Assembly: GCF_021603585.1 (NCBI RefSeq)
Contig: NZ_BQHI01000026.1
Coordinates: 17,758 to 81,757, forward strand
Length of the DNA: 64,000 nucleotides
Direction of reading: 5' to 3'
DNA from: Pseudomonas sputi
GTDB lineage: Bacteria; Pseudomonadota; Gammaproteobacteria; Pseudomonadales; Pseudomonadaceae
The position numbers and the translations under genes are program-made. A model generated the notes under the pieces. It made no database searches. It saw nothing but the letters and a program-made list of their open reading frames with translations, and had not been told where the DNA came from. The stretch's first letter is position 1. Each line of letters opens with the position of its first letter. Below are positions 1 to 7,403 of this stretch, piece after piece.

Positions 1-27
1 CACCAAAACAGGGACAGAGGAGTTTTT

Positions 28-681
28 ATGTTTTGTGACATCAGACTTAAATTACGCCGTGTACGCGCGTGCTTGACGATCGTACTGGCAAGTACCGCAA
101 CGTTAGGCATGCCAAACCAAGCGTTGGCGGCTTATGATTTTTCTAAGCTCGGCGCCGCGATTGAAACATTGTCGCCAGAGACCGTCAGTGATTGGGAAAA
201 GAAGGCCAGGGCTGGCGATGCCATGGCTCAGAACATCATGGGTCTTGCGTACAAATGCGGTATGGGCGTAAAGCAAAACCACGCGGCATCGATCCAGTGG
301 TTCCGCAGGGCGGCCGAGCAGGGTGAAGCCGATGCACAGTTCAACCTCGGGCGCCTCTACGGAAGTGAAGTCGACGGTATGTATAAGAATGGGCGTGCGG
401 CTCCTGCCAACGATGCAGAGGCTTTCAAGTGGTACCGCCTCGCTGCCGAGCAGGGACACACGCAGGCTCAAGTCAGGCTGGCCCAGCTGTTTGCAAAGGG
501 TCTTACCGACATCGCGCCCGACCAGGTGCAGGCATACCAGTGGATGAGTCTGGCCGCAGCGTCGGGAGAACCGACAGCAGCAAAAGTCGTTGCAGACTAT
601 GCAGCTCAAATGAAGCCCGAACAGTTACAGCAAGCCCAGCTGCTGGCCGAGGAATGGCAACGCCGGCAAGGCACAAAGTAA
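28..681 (+). CDS. Sel1-repeat (TPR-like) secreted protein
   Basis: This 217-residue protein has an N-terminal hydrophobic stretch (about residues 12-35, ending near ALA-A) that looks like a signal peptide, so it is probably periplasmic. Three Sel1-type alpha-helical repeats follow at roughly 63-98, 99-142 and 143-180, marked by repeated A-x-W/Y-x-R/S-x-AA-x-x-G patterns (WFRRAAEQGEADAQ, WYRLAAEQGHTQAQ, WMSLAAASGE). Sel1 repeats are protein-protein interaction scaffolds; the partner cannot be told from sequence. The start is preceded by an AGAGGAG ribosome site. It lies in the island just upstream of merB copy 1 and may be cargo or part of the same transcript. Confidence 0.8.
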   Translation: MFCDIRLKLRRVRACLTIVLASTATLGMPNQALAAYDFSKLGAAIETLSPETVSDWEKKARAGDAMAQNIMGLAYKCGMGVKQNHAASIQWFRRAAEQGEADAQFNLGRLYGSEVDGMYKNGRAAPANDAEAFKWYRLAAEQGHTQAQVRLAQLFAKGLTDIAPDQVQAYQWMSLAAASGEPTAAKVVADYAAQMKPEQLQQAQLLAEEWQRRQGTK

Positions 682-761
682 TTCGTCTTTGTTAAGCGCA
701 GGACGTAACCGCCGAGTAAGGTTTATCCCGGTTGATCGCTGCCCGATATAACAGGTGGAAA

Positions 762-1400
762 ATGGACAAGACTATTTATTCCAAAAAGATTGCCGAAAGC
801 CTTTCATCTGGCAATCATCCTAAAGAGTTCGCAACGCTCTTTGTCGCGCTGCTCCGACAGCTAGCGATGGGGGGACCTGTATCACGCGAAAAGCTCGCCG
901 GCGCACTCGGATGGTCTGGAGCGAGAGTTGCAACGGTACTTGAGCAGGCACCTGGTACGGAATATGACGACGAGGCCAATATCATTGGACTGGGGCTGAC
1001 ACTACGTGAAACCTCTCACGTTTTTGAGGTGGATGGCCGTCATTTGTACACATGGTGTGCGCTGGACACCTTGATGTTTCCCGCCTTGACCGGCAAGATT
1101 GCCCGTGTCACTTCCCGCTGCGCCGCCACCGGTAGGCCGATCACTCTCACCGTTGCACCAGAAGCAGTGCTTCATGTCGAACCGGCAGAAGCAATGGTTT
1201 CACTGCGAACTCCGGATACTTCGCCCGACATTCGTTGTTCGTTTTGCTGTCATGTGCATTTCTTTGCGTCTCCGTCTATTGCAAATTCGTGGGCTTCGAC
1301 CCACCAAGGGATTGAGGTCGTGCCTGTCGAGAGTGCGTTCGACCTTGGTCATGATGTCGCGCTTAAGCTGCTAGAGGACTGCGAGGAAAGCCCAGTATGA
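762..1400 (+). CDS. merB: Organomercurial lyase MerB, copy 1
   Basis: Alkylmercury lyase cleaves the carbon-mercury bond of organomercurials by protonolysis, releasing Hg(II). The 212-residue length fits the family. The catalytic set is intact: Cys99 and Asp102 in the WCALDT motif, Cys120, and Cys162-Cys163 in the FCCHVHFF motif; each lies three residues later than the classic Cys96/Asp99/Cys159 numbering. I chose the ATG at 762 because an AGGTGG ribosome site precedes it; a TTG at 732 would add ten non-conserved residues. Its stop overlaps the merD-like pseudogene start (ATGA). No merR or full mer operator lies upstream; only the string AGTAAGGTT (715-723) recalls a mer -10 region. It is clearly diverged from copy 2, so this is not a recent duplication. 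Confidence 0.92.
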   Translation: MDKTIYSKKIAESLSSGNHPKEFATLFVALLRQLAMGGPVSREKLAGALGWSGARVATVLEQAPGTEYDDEANIIGLGLTLRETSHVFEVDGRHLYTWCALDTLMFPALTGKIARVTSRCAATGRPITLTVAPEAVLHVEPAEAMVSLRTPDTSPDIRCSFCCHVHFFASPSIANSWASTHQGIEVVPVESAFDLGHDVALKLLEDCEESPV

Positions 1401-1744
1401 ATGCGTACTCGATATCGAAGCTGGCTGATGATGCTTGCGTCAGCGTGCATGTCGTGCGCGACTACATGATACGCGGCTTGTTGCACCCTGCTCGGCGAAC
1501 CGAAAGTGGCTAGAACATTTTCGATGACAAAACACTCGGAAGGCTGCGGTTTCTCCGCGCAGCCTTCGAGTCCGGAATTGGGCTCGACGAACTGGCGCGA
1601 CTTTGCAAAGCATTGGACGCAGACGATAGCGAAAGCCTGGACCGATGCGTCGAGCGCGTGCGATGGAAGATCGACGTGCGTCGAACAGTTTTGACTGTCG
1701 TCGAGGCCTCTTTGAATGAAATGGCGGCCGGTGCAGCTACTTGA
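1397..1744 (+). pseudogene. merD: merD copy with an in-frame amber codon
   Basis: Reading from the ATG at 1397 gives [12 protein letters not shown] and a MerR-type helix-turn-helix that aligns with intact MerD at 3631, but codon 39 (1511-1513) is TAG. Reading on in the same frame gives NIFDDKTLGRLRFLRAAFESG and further MerD-like sequence to a TGA at 1742-1744. The stop sits where intact MerD has the Tyr of GGYGLFDD, so one base change of a Tyr codon explains it. Without the stop the protein would be 115 residues, near the MerD norm. MerD is a secondary regulator that displaces MerR from the mer operator. No frameshift is needed, so the lesion looks recent or is suppressed. Confidence 0.85.
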
Positions 1745-1834
1745 GGTCCGGCCGGTAAAAGCGTTGGAATTAGCCACTTCGTATATAATATATTGATTAA
1801 TATAGCTTTTTCGATGAATGTTTGACTAAAGCCT

Positions 1835-2344
1835 TTATCGCGACAGTGACTCCTGAAGCTGCTTAAACTGCCCCTGAATCACCGCTTTTTCCTGAAGAAT
1901 CAACTTGTTCTCATCGGACAGAACTTCCGCTCTATTCTGAGAGGCTTTCAGATCCGTTTTGGTGACCTCTAATGCTTGGGATAGTACGGCCACCTGCTTA
2001 TCGGCATCTGCTTTCTGGCTTGCGAGTGCGGCAATATTATCCGCCAATTGTTTGCTTTCATGCTTCCGCTCCCGGTTTTTTGCCGAGGCGTCGTTAAGTT
2101 GATGCTCCAAGTTCTGGATATCGGCCACTTGCCTATCCAAGGTGCTTTTGTGCATCGCATTGGCCTGTTCGAGCTCATGCGTTTGTCGTTGTAATTGCGC
2201 ATTAGTGTCTATCAGCTCGGACGCTCTTGACTCGGCTTGGATGAGCCGGTTTTGCAGGTCTTGAATCTGGTCTTTCAGGCCCCGGTTAACCATCTGGAAT
2301 TGCTCGCGCTCCTGCTGCCGGTCTTCGGCGGTGCGTTGCTGGTA
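1835..2344 (-). pseudogene. Coiled-coil protein (KfrA-like tail), 5' end lost at a Tn21-type repeat
   Basis: The open frame on the minus strand ends at 1835 and runs upstream past the ATG at 2293 (152 residues) without a stop until it meets the 38-bp inverted repeat at 2345, where a TGA arises inside the repeat. The gene therefore seems to have lost its 5' end where the element joined. The visible part is almost all coiled coil rich in Q, E, K, N and A, resembling the C-terminal tail of KfrA-type plasmid or island DNA-binding proteins; the N-terminal helix-turn-helix expected of KfrA is missing. The family assignment is tentative, as coiled coils look alike. Confidence 0.55.
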
Positions 2345-2382
2345 GGGGGCACCTCAGAAAACGGAAAATAAAGCACGCTAAG
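2345..2382 (+). repeat. 38-bp terminal inverted repeat of Tn21-subfamily (Tn3 family) type
   Basis: The 38 bases begin GGGGGCACCTCAG and end AAGCACGCTAAG, the form I know for Tn21-subfamily ends. Here it lies just beyond the merR stop codon, as in Tn21/Tn501-type mer transposons, and its last five bases overlap that stop. It also cuts off the coiled-coil gene. No opposite copy is visible in the window. Confidence 0.85.
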
Positions 2383-2812
2383 CTGTGGAAGCCCCTGCCA
2401 AGCTCGTTCCACCTTGCAACGACGCAATCAGCGGACACGAAACATTCCCCTGCCGCGAATGGCAGGCGCACACCAGGTCAGACAGCACAGCCTCCATGCG
2501 CGCCAAATCGGCCATCTTCTCGCGCACGTCTTGGAGCTTGTGCTCGGCCAGGCTGCTGGCCTCCTCGCAGTGGGTGCCATCGTCGAGCCGCAGCAACTCG
2601 GCGATTTCATCCAGGCTGAAGCCCAACCGCTGGGCCGATTTCACGAATCGCACCCGTGTCACGTCCGCCGCGCCATAGCGGCGAATGCTGCCATAGGGCT
2701 TGTCCGGCTCGGGCAACAAGCCCTTGCGCTGATAGAACCGGATGGTCTCCACGTTGACGCCGGCTGCCTTGGCAAAAACGCCAATGGTCAGGTTCTCCAA
2801 ATTATTTTCCAT
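2378..2812 (-). CDS. merR: Mercury-responsive regulator MerR
   Basis: MerR represses and, with Hg(II), activates the mer promoter by underwinding its 19-bp spacer. The 144-residue length is exactly that of Tn501-type MerR. The N-terminal winged helix-turn-helix starts [20 protein letters not shown], and the three Hg-binding cysteines are present: Cys82, Cys117 and Cys126. The start at 2812 was chosen because it gives the canonical MENNLE start. It is divergent from merB copy 2, with the shared operator between them. Confidence 0.96.
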
Positions 2813-2817
2813 ACCGC

Positions 2818-2848
2818 TTGACTCCGTACATGAGTACGGAAGTAAGGT
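2818..2848 (+). promoter_or_regulatory. mer operator/promoter (PmerTPAD type)
   Basis: A -35 TTGACT (2818-2823) and a -10 TAAGGT (2843-2848) are separated by the long 19-bp spacer typical of MerR-activated promoters. The spacer carries the dyad CCGTAC-ATGA-GTACGG (2824-2839), the MerR binding site. It drives merB rightward and lies at the merR start on the other strand. Confidence 0.93.
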
Positions 2849-2880
2849 TACGCTATCCAATTCAAATAGGAGATGGAACC

Positions 2881-3519
2881 ATGAAGCTCGCCCCATATAT
2901 TTTAGAACGTCTCACTTCGGTCAATCGTACCAATGGTACTGCGGATCTCTTGGTCCCGCTACTGCGGGAACTCGCCAAGGGGCGTCCGGTTTCACGAACG
3001 ACACTTGCCGGGATTCTCGACTGGCCCGCTGAGCGAGTGGCCGCCGTACTCGAACAGGCCACCAGTACCGAATATGACAAAGATGGGAACATCATCGGCT
3101 ACGGCCTCACCTTGCGCGAGACTTCGTATGTCTTTGAAATTGACGACCGCCGTCTGTATGCCTGGTGCGCGCTGGACACCTTGATATTTCCGGCGCTGAT
3201 CGGCCGTACAGCTCGCGTCTCATCGCATTGCGCTGCAACCGGAGCACCCGTTTCACTCACGGTTTCACCCAGCGAGATACAGGCTGTCGAACCTGCCGGC
3301 ATGGCGGTGTCCTTGGTATTGCCGCAGGAAGCAGCCGACGTTCGTCAGTCCTTCTGTTGCCATGTACATTTCTTTGCATCTGTCCCGACGGCGGAAGACT
3401 GGGCCTCCAAGCATCAAGGATTGGAAGGATTGGCGATCGTCAGTGTCCACGAGGCTTTCGGCTTGGGCCAGGAGTTTAATCGACATCTGTTGCAGACCAT
3501 GTCATCTAGGACACCGTGA
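2881..3519 (+). CDS. merB: Organomercurial lyase MerB, copy 2 (promoter-proximal)
   Basis: Alkylmercury lyase, 212 residues, with the catalytic set at the classic numbers: Cys96 and Asp99 (WCALDT), Cys117, and Cys159-Cys160 (FCCHVHFF). A strong AGGAGATGG ribosome site precedes the ATG, which is only 33 bases after the mer -10 box. In ordinary broad-spectrum operons merT, merP and merA come first and merB follows; here merB is the first gene and the Hg(II) transport and reductase genes are absent. It is only partly identical to copy 1. Confidence 0.95.
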
Positions 3520-3630
3520 TCGGATATCGACCCAATGTTCTACGGCACCGGCATCGGATTCGCAGCGCGCGGATTGAACTCGGCGAAACGGTATATGCAT
3601 TGCCGTGAACCGACCAAAAGGAGGTGTTCG

Positions 3631-3996
3631 ATGAACGCCTACACGGTGTCCCGGCTGGCCCTTGATGCCGGGGTGAGCGTGCATATCGTGCGCGACTACC
3701 TGCTGCGCGGATTGCTGCGGCCAGTCGCCTGCACCACGGGTGGCTACGGCCTGTTCGATGACGCCGCCTTGCAGCGACTGTGCTTCGTGCGGGCCGCCTT
3801 CGAGGCGGGCATCGGCCTCGGCGCATTGGCGCGGCTGTGCCGGGCGCTGGATGCGGCGAACTGCGATGAAACTGCCGCGCAGCTTGCTGTGCTGCGTCAG
3901 TTCGTCGAACGCCGGCGCGAAGCGTTGGCCAATCTGGAAGTGCAGTTGGCCGCCATGCCGACCGCGCCGGCACAGCATGCGGAGAGTTTGCCATGA
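3631..3996 (+). CDS. merD: Mercury resistance co-regulator MerD
   Basis: MerD is a MerR-like protein that binds the mer operator weakly and down-regulates the operon after induction. The 121-residue length is the family norm. The N-terminal helix-turn-helix ([20 protein letters not shown]) and the [20 protein letters not shown] segment are intact. A near-perfect AAGGAGGT ribosome site precedes the ATG. The 111 bases between merB and merD hold no gene. Its stop overlaps the merE start (ATGA), suggesting coupled translation. Confidence 0.93.
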   Translation: MNAYTVSRLALDAGVSVHIVRDYLLRGLLRPVACTTGGYGLFDDAALQRLCFVRAAFEAGIGLGALARLCRALDAANCDETAAQLAVLRQFVERRREALANLEVQLAAMPTAPAQHAESLP

Positions 3997-4229
3997 ACAG
4001 CCCCGAGCGCATGCCGGCCGAGACGCACAAACCGTTCACCGGCTACCTGTGGGGCACGCTGGCCGTGCTGACTTGCCCCTGCCACCTGTCCATCCTCGCT
4101 GCCGTGCTGGCCGGCACAACCGCCGGTGCATTCCTTGTCGAGTATTGGGTCATCACGGCGCTCGGTTTGACCGGCCTGTTTCTTCTGTCACTGGCGCGGG
4201 CGTTGCGGGCATTCAGGGAAAGATCATGA
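3993..4229 (+). CDS. merE: Mercury transport protein MerE
   Basis: MerE is a small inner-membrane protein that can carry Hg(II) and methylmercury into the cytoplasm. This 78-residue copy has two hydrophobic segments (about 26-48 and 51-72), with the paired cysteines in LTCPCHLS at the start of the first. It overlaps merD by four bases. In this reduced operon MerE is the only visible mercury transporter, which makes it the likely supplier of substrate to MerB. Confidence 0.92.
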   Translation: MNSPERMPAETHKPFTGYLWGTLAVLTCPCHLSILAAVLAGTTAGAFLVEYWVITALGLTGLFLLSLARALRAFRERS

Positions 4230-4361
4230 GCGCTTCCCGGCCGGATGGATGGACTACGGCGGAGGGCCCAAGCGTTCGAGCGCGGGCAAGGCTTTCTGTT
4301 CGCAAAGCCGATGCCGGCGGCGGCATTCGCCGTCTTCGTCAGTCAATGGAGGGGTGCCACC
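4226..4361 (+). pseudogene. Remnant of Tn501/Tn21 urf2 (EAL-domain ORF) with internal deletion
   Basis: An ATG overlapping the merE stop starts [13 protein letters not shown], the beginning of the mer-linked urf2 product as I recall it. A few codons later another frame carries [21 protein letters not shown], the tail of an EAL domain. The body of the EAL domain is missing. The join is around GGGCAA, present at both ends of the presumed deletion, so it may have arisen between short direct repeats. A further small indel puts the two parts in different frames. The urf2 sequence is recalled, not compared. Confidence 0.65.
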
Positions 4362-4565
4362 ATGAATGCAAATGATCCGACCGCCACCAGTTGCTGCGTG
4401 TGCTGCAAGGAAATTCCGCTCGATGCCGCCTTCACACCGGAAGGCGCGGAGTACGTCGAGCACTTCTGCGGGCTGGAGTGTTATCAACGTTTCCAGGCGC
4501 GGGCCAGCACTGCGACCGAAACGAGCGGCGAACCGAACGCTTGCGGTTCGCCGCCGTCAAATTGA
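4362..4565 (+). CDS. Small cysteine-rich protein (DUF3330), detached 3' end of urf2
   Basis: The 67-residue reading starts at an ATG preceded by GGAGGGG and contains [15 protein letters not shown] and a later HFCGLECYQ motif, a pattern suggesting metal or thiol binding. In the intact mer-linked urf2 ORF this is the C-terminal extension of the EAL domain; here it may be made on its own from the internal start. An upstream in-frame start at 4245 would add the EAL-tail remnant. Function is unknown; presence downstream of merE is the usual context. Confidence 0.65.
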   Translation: MNANDPTATSCCVCCKEIPLDAAFTPEGAEYVEHFCGLECYQRFQARASTATETSGEPNACGSPPSN

Positions 4566-4603
4566 GACAAACCACGCTTTCGCTACGTCGCCTCATGTCG
4601 GCA

Positions 4604-5218
4604 TCAAATTCGGCTGAGTAGCTTCTCGCCATCTGGACGTAGCTCGCCCTTGGGTGAAATATGCCGATACAGGGTCTGCCGCGTGATGCCAAGTTCCTGG
4701 CACAGGTCGCCGACCTTGGTCTCTGACTGCCCCATTGCCGCCATCGCCAGCCGCAGCTTGGCGGCGGTCATCTTGAACGGCCGGCCGCCTTTCCGGCCGC
4801 GTGCCCGTGCTGAGGCCAGGCCCGCCACGGTGCGCTCGGCGATCAACTCGCGCTCGAACTCGGCCAGCGCGGCGAAGATACCGAAGACCAGCTTGCCGGC
4901 GGCGGTCGTGGTGTCAATGGCCGCGCCGTGCCCGGTCAGCACCTTGAGGCCGATGCCGCGTCCGGTCAGGTCATGGACGGTATTGATCAGATGGCGCAGG
5001 TCGCGCCCGAGCCGATCCAGTTTCCAAACGACCAACGTGTCGCCTGGCCGTAGTGCCTTCAGACAGCTCGCCAGACCGGGACGATCCTCGCGTTTTCCGG
5101 ACGCTTGGTCTTCATAGAGATGCGCCGGATCAACACCGGCCGCGACCAGCGCATCGCGCTGCAAGTCCGTCGCCTGGGAGCCATCCGCCTTCGATACTCG
5201 CATGTAGCCAATCAGCAT
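4604..5218 (-). CDS. tniR: Serine resolvase TniR
   Basis: Serine recombinase of the resolvase/invertase family that resolves Tn5053/Tn402-type cointegrates at the adjacent res site. The 204-residue protein has the catalytic Ser9 in YMRVSKAD, the arginines of WKLDRLGRDLR (about 65-75), the E-helix region around FAALAEFERELIAERT, and a C-terminal helix-turn-helix (GITRQTLYRHI). It is transcribed in the same direction as tniQBA, with the res region between tniR and tniQ as usual for this family. Confidence 0.94.
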   Translation of the reverse strand: MLIGYMRVSKADGSQATDLQRDALVAAGVDPAHLYEDQASGKREDRPGLASCLKALRPGDTLVVWKLDRLGRDLRHLINTVHDLTGRGIGLKVLTGHGAAIDTTTAAGKLVFGIFAALAEFERELIAERTVAGLASARARGRKGGRPFKMTAAKLRLAMAAMGQSETKVGDLCQELGITRQTLYRHISPKGELRPDGEKLLSRI

Positions 5219-5226
5219 CTTGTACC

Positions 5227-5290
5227 TGTCACATATACGTTCGATTATGTGACAGTTTGCATCGGGAAGCTCTGCACGTCAAAATTTGTC
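5227..5290. other. Probable res site of the tni module
   Basis: Between tniR and tniQ there is a dyad with arms TGTCACATA (5227-5235) and TATGTGACA (5246-5254). A further TGTCA motif lies at 5287 inside the tniQ end, and another TGACA-type motif near 5344. Repeated TGTCA/TGACA half-sites in this position are what resolvase subsites look like in this family. The exact limits are inferred. Confidence 0.65.
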
Positions 5291-6496
5291 ACTTAACCCG
5301 TCATTCTGTCTAAGGCATGCAAAGGGTAGGCTAGGCTCATAATGTGACAGAAATTCCGGGGGGATGCCTTCCTTCGCGAAGGTGGCGCGCAACTGTTCCA
5401 AGGAAGCGGGGTCGCGCCGACCATAGGAAGCCAACGCGAACAGCGAGCGTGCCGTCTCGGGGTTGTGTCGTGCTTCAATGATGGCCTCATCAATGGCCTG
5501 GATTGCACGCTGCCAGTGATCGACGGGTTCGGGCTTCGGCGCTTTCGCCGGCAGGCCACTGGTGAACCCGGTTTGGGGCTCGGACCAGAATAGCTTTGCG
5601 TGCTCGCCTGGCGGGCTTATATCCCTCACCTCAATCAAGCTGATTGCCGTTGCCGCCGCCTCCAGCATCTGCAACCGTACTGCCGGGTTCAGGGTTTCAT
5701 ACGGTCGCCACAGACTTTGCCCAGCACGCAGCGGATGCCCGCAGCATTCCCAGATTTGGCGGAGATACCCCGCGTAGGTGCCGCACGTCGAAAGCGGGGT
5801 GTTCAGCTCATCGAGCAGCGTGCGTAGCAGCCTAAACCACAATCCGGCGTGGATGCGTCGGCGCGGCAACTCCACGTGGCCGGTCGTCAGTGCCTGCCAG
5901 GTACGCTGGTCCATCGCCGCAATCGCGTCGCTGGCAGTGCGCGGTTCGGCGTCGGCGTTCTCCCAGCCGAGAAACCGCCCTGGCACGCCCCAATAGGATT
6001 CCAGCCAGCAGCCATGCAGTGGGCAGCTCAGCATCAGGGGCAGCTTCCACGCGAGCAGTACGGCTTGGTTCTCCGGATCGTTCAGACAGAGCGGGCAGGC
6101 GCGATGTATCGGCTGGCTGGGCAGCCAGGCACGCCAGCTCGTGATGGATCGCGTCCTACGGCGGAGTTTCGGCAGCAGCACCGAGAGCTGGAACGCATAG
6201 GTTTCCAATGCATCTGGAATCTGATCATCAAGGCTGTCCAGTAGCCAAGGCACCCAGCCGGCGAAACTCATGCAACGCAGCCGGTCCGGCTCGATGCCGC
6301 TCCGCTGGGAGAGCATCGCCAGCAGCGCCAGTGGTGGCGCGGTGTCCAGGTCATCAACCTGGCCGTGACCAAGATCGTGCTCCAGCAGCTCGGACACCTC
6401 CATGTGATAGCAAAGGGCCACGCGGTTGAGCCACGAAGACAAGGCTTCGCCTTCCCTGGGAGCCGGATGCAGTGGCCAGTGTGGCGCTGGCTTCAC
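5279..6496 (-). CDS. tniQ: Transposition protein TniQ
   Basis: TniQ is required for transposition of Tn5053/Tn402-type elements and is related to TnsD-type target-selection proteins. The 405-residue length matches the Tn5053 protein. The N terminus (PLHPAPREGEALSSWLNRVA) is the TniQ-family signature, and CPLC...CPLHGCWL forms a zinc-binding pair of motifs. The start is a GTG inside the tniB stop region (ATGTGA), giving a 4-base overlap and translational coupling. Confidence 0.93.
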   Translation of the reverse strand: MKPAPHWPLHPAPREGEALSSWLNRVALCYHMEVSELLEHDLGHGQVDDLDTAPPLALLAMLSQRSGIEPDRLRCMSFAGWVPWLLDSLDDQIPDALETYAFQLSVLLPKLRRRTRSITSWRAWLPSQPIHRACPLCLNDPENQAVLLAWKLPLMLSCPLHGCWLESYWGVPGRFLGWENADAEPRTASDAIAAMDQRTWQALTTGHVELPRRRIHAGLWFRLLRTLLDELNTPLSTCGTYAGYLRQIWECCGHPLRAGQSLWRPYETLNPAVRLQMLEAAATAISLIEVRDISPPGEHAKLFWSEPQTGFTSGLPAKAPKPEPVDHWQRAIQAIDEAIIEARHNPETARSLFALASYGRRDPASLEQLRATFAKEGIPPEFLSHYEPSLPFACLRQNDGLSDKF

Positions 6497-7401
6497 ATCA
6501 GTTCCCGCTCGAATTGCCGCCGCCGCTCGCTGGGACCGGTGTAATCGGCCATGCTGAGCGTGCGATGGTTGATCGCTTCCTCACCGCTCTCCACGGCAGC
6601 GACGGCCGCCGCCATCAACAGGTGCGCCAGCTCGCCGATGGTGCCCTCGCTGCGCGTGAGCAGGTAGCGGGCCATATCCAGCGTGGCAATCGACGAGGGT
6701 CGCCGCAGCGGGAGCGAAGCCGCGAAGCTGGCCAGCAGTGAGCAGCAATCGTCGTTGGCCTCCCACACCGGCAGCATCATCGGCTCGAAGCGGTTTTCCA
6801 ACTGGTCGTCCGAGCGGATCGCCAAGTAGGCATCGCGTGTGCCGACCCCGACCAGCGGGATGCGCAGCTCGTTGCCGAGGAAACGCAGCAGGTTGAGGAA
6901 TTCCCGGCGGTTGACGCTGTTGCCGGCCAGGACGTTGTGCAATTCGTCGATCACCAGCATGCGCACGCCGACCTTGCGTAGCAGTGCCAGCGCCAATTGC
7001 TCCATTTCCGGCAGCCGTGGGCGCGGGCGCAATGGCGCGCCCATCGCGGCAAGTAGCGCGACGTAGAAGCGGATTACCGACGGTTCGGATGGCATCTGCA
7101 CGACCAGTACCGGAATGTGCTCCTGGTCGGCGTCGGAGCTGGCCGGGTGGGTGCGGCGGAATTTCTCGACGATCATCGACTTGCCGTTGTTGGTTGGACC
7201 GACCAACAGCAGGTTGGGCATGCGTTGTTTGTTCGGCCACGCATACAGGGCTTCCAGCCGATTCAGCGCCTCGACTGCTCGCGGATAGCCGATCCAGCGG
7301 TCAGCGCGAAGGCGATGGATGCGTTCGTCCGCCGGAAGACGGGCCAAGCCCTGGGCCACCGGCATCAGGTGGGACAAGTCGATGATGGGATATTCTTCCA
7401 C
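6493..7401 (-). CDS. tniB: Transposition ATP-binding protein TniB
   Basis: AAA+ ATPase, related to TnsC and MuB, that partners TniA in target capture. Walker A is GPTNNGKS (68-75) and Walker B is MLVIDELHNVL with Asp152-Glu153. I chose the GTG at 7401, two bases after the tniA stop and preceded by GGAG, because it gives 302 residues, the usual length; a GTG at 7410 would add three residues. It overlaps tniQ by four bases. Confidence 0.94.
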   Translation of the reverse strand: MEEYPIIDLSHLMPVAQGLARLPADERIHRLRADRWIGYPRAVEALNRLEALYAWPNKQRMPNLLLVGPTNNGKSMIVEKFRRTHPASSDADQEHIPVLVVQMPSEPSVIRFYVALLAAMGAPLRPRPRLPEMEQLALALLRKVGVRMLVIDELHNVLAGNSVNRREFLNLLRFLGNELRIPLVGVGTRDAYLAIRSDDQLENRFEPMMLPVWEANDDCCSLLASFAASLPLRRPSSIATLDMARYLLTRSEGTIGELAHLLMAAAVAAVESGEEAINHRTLSMADYTGPSERRRQFERELM

Positions 7402-7403
7402 GG

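Noticed and set aside
732-761. TTG start ten codons upstream for merB copy 1
   Set aside because: The ATG at 762 has the ribosome site and gives the same 212-residue length as copy 2.
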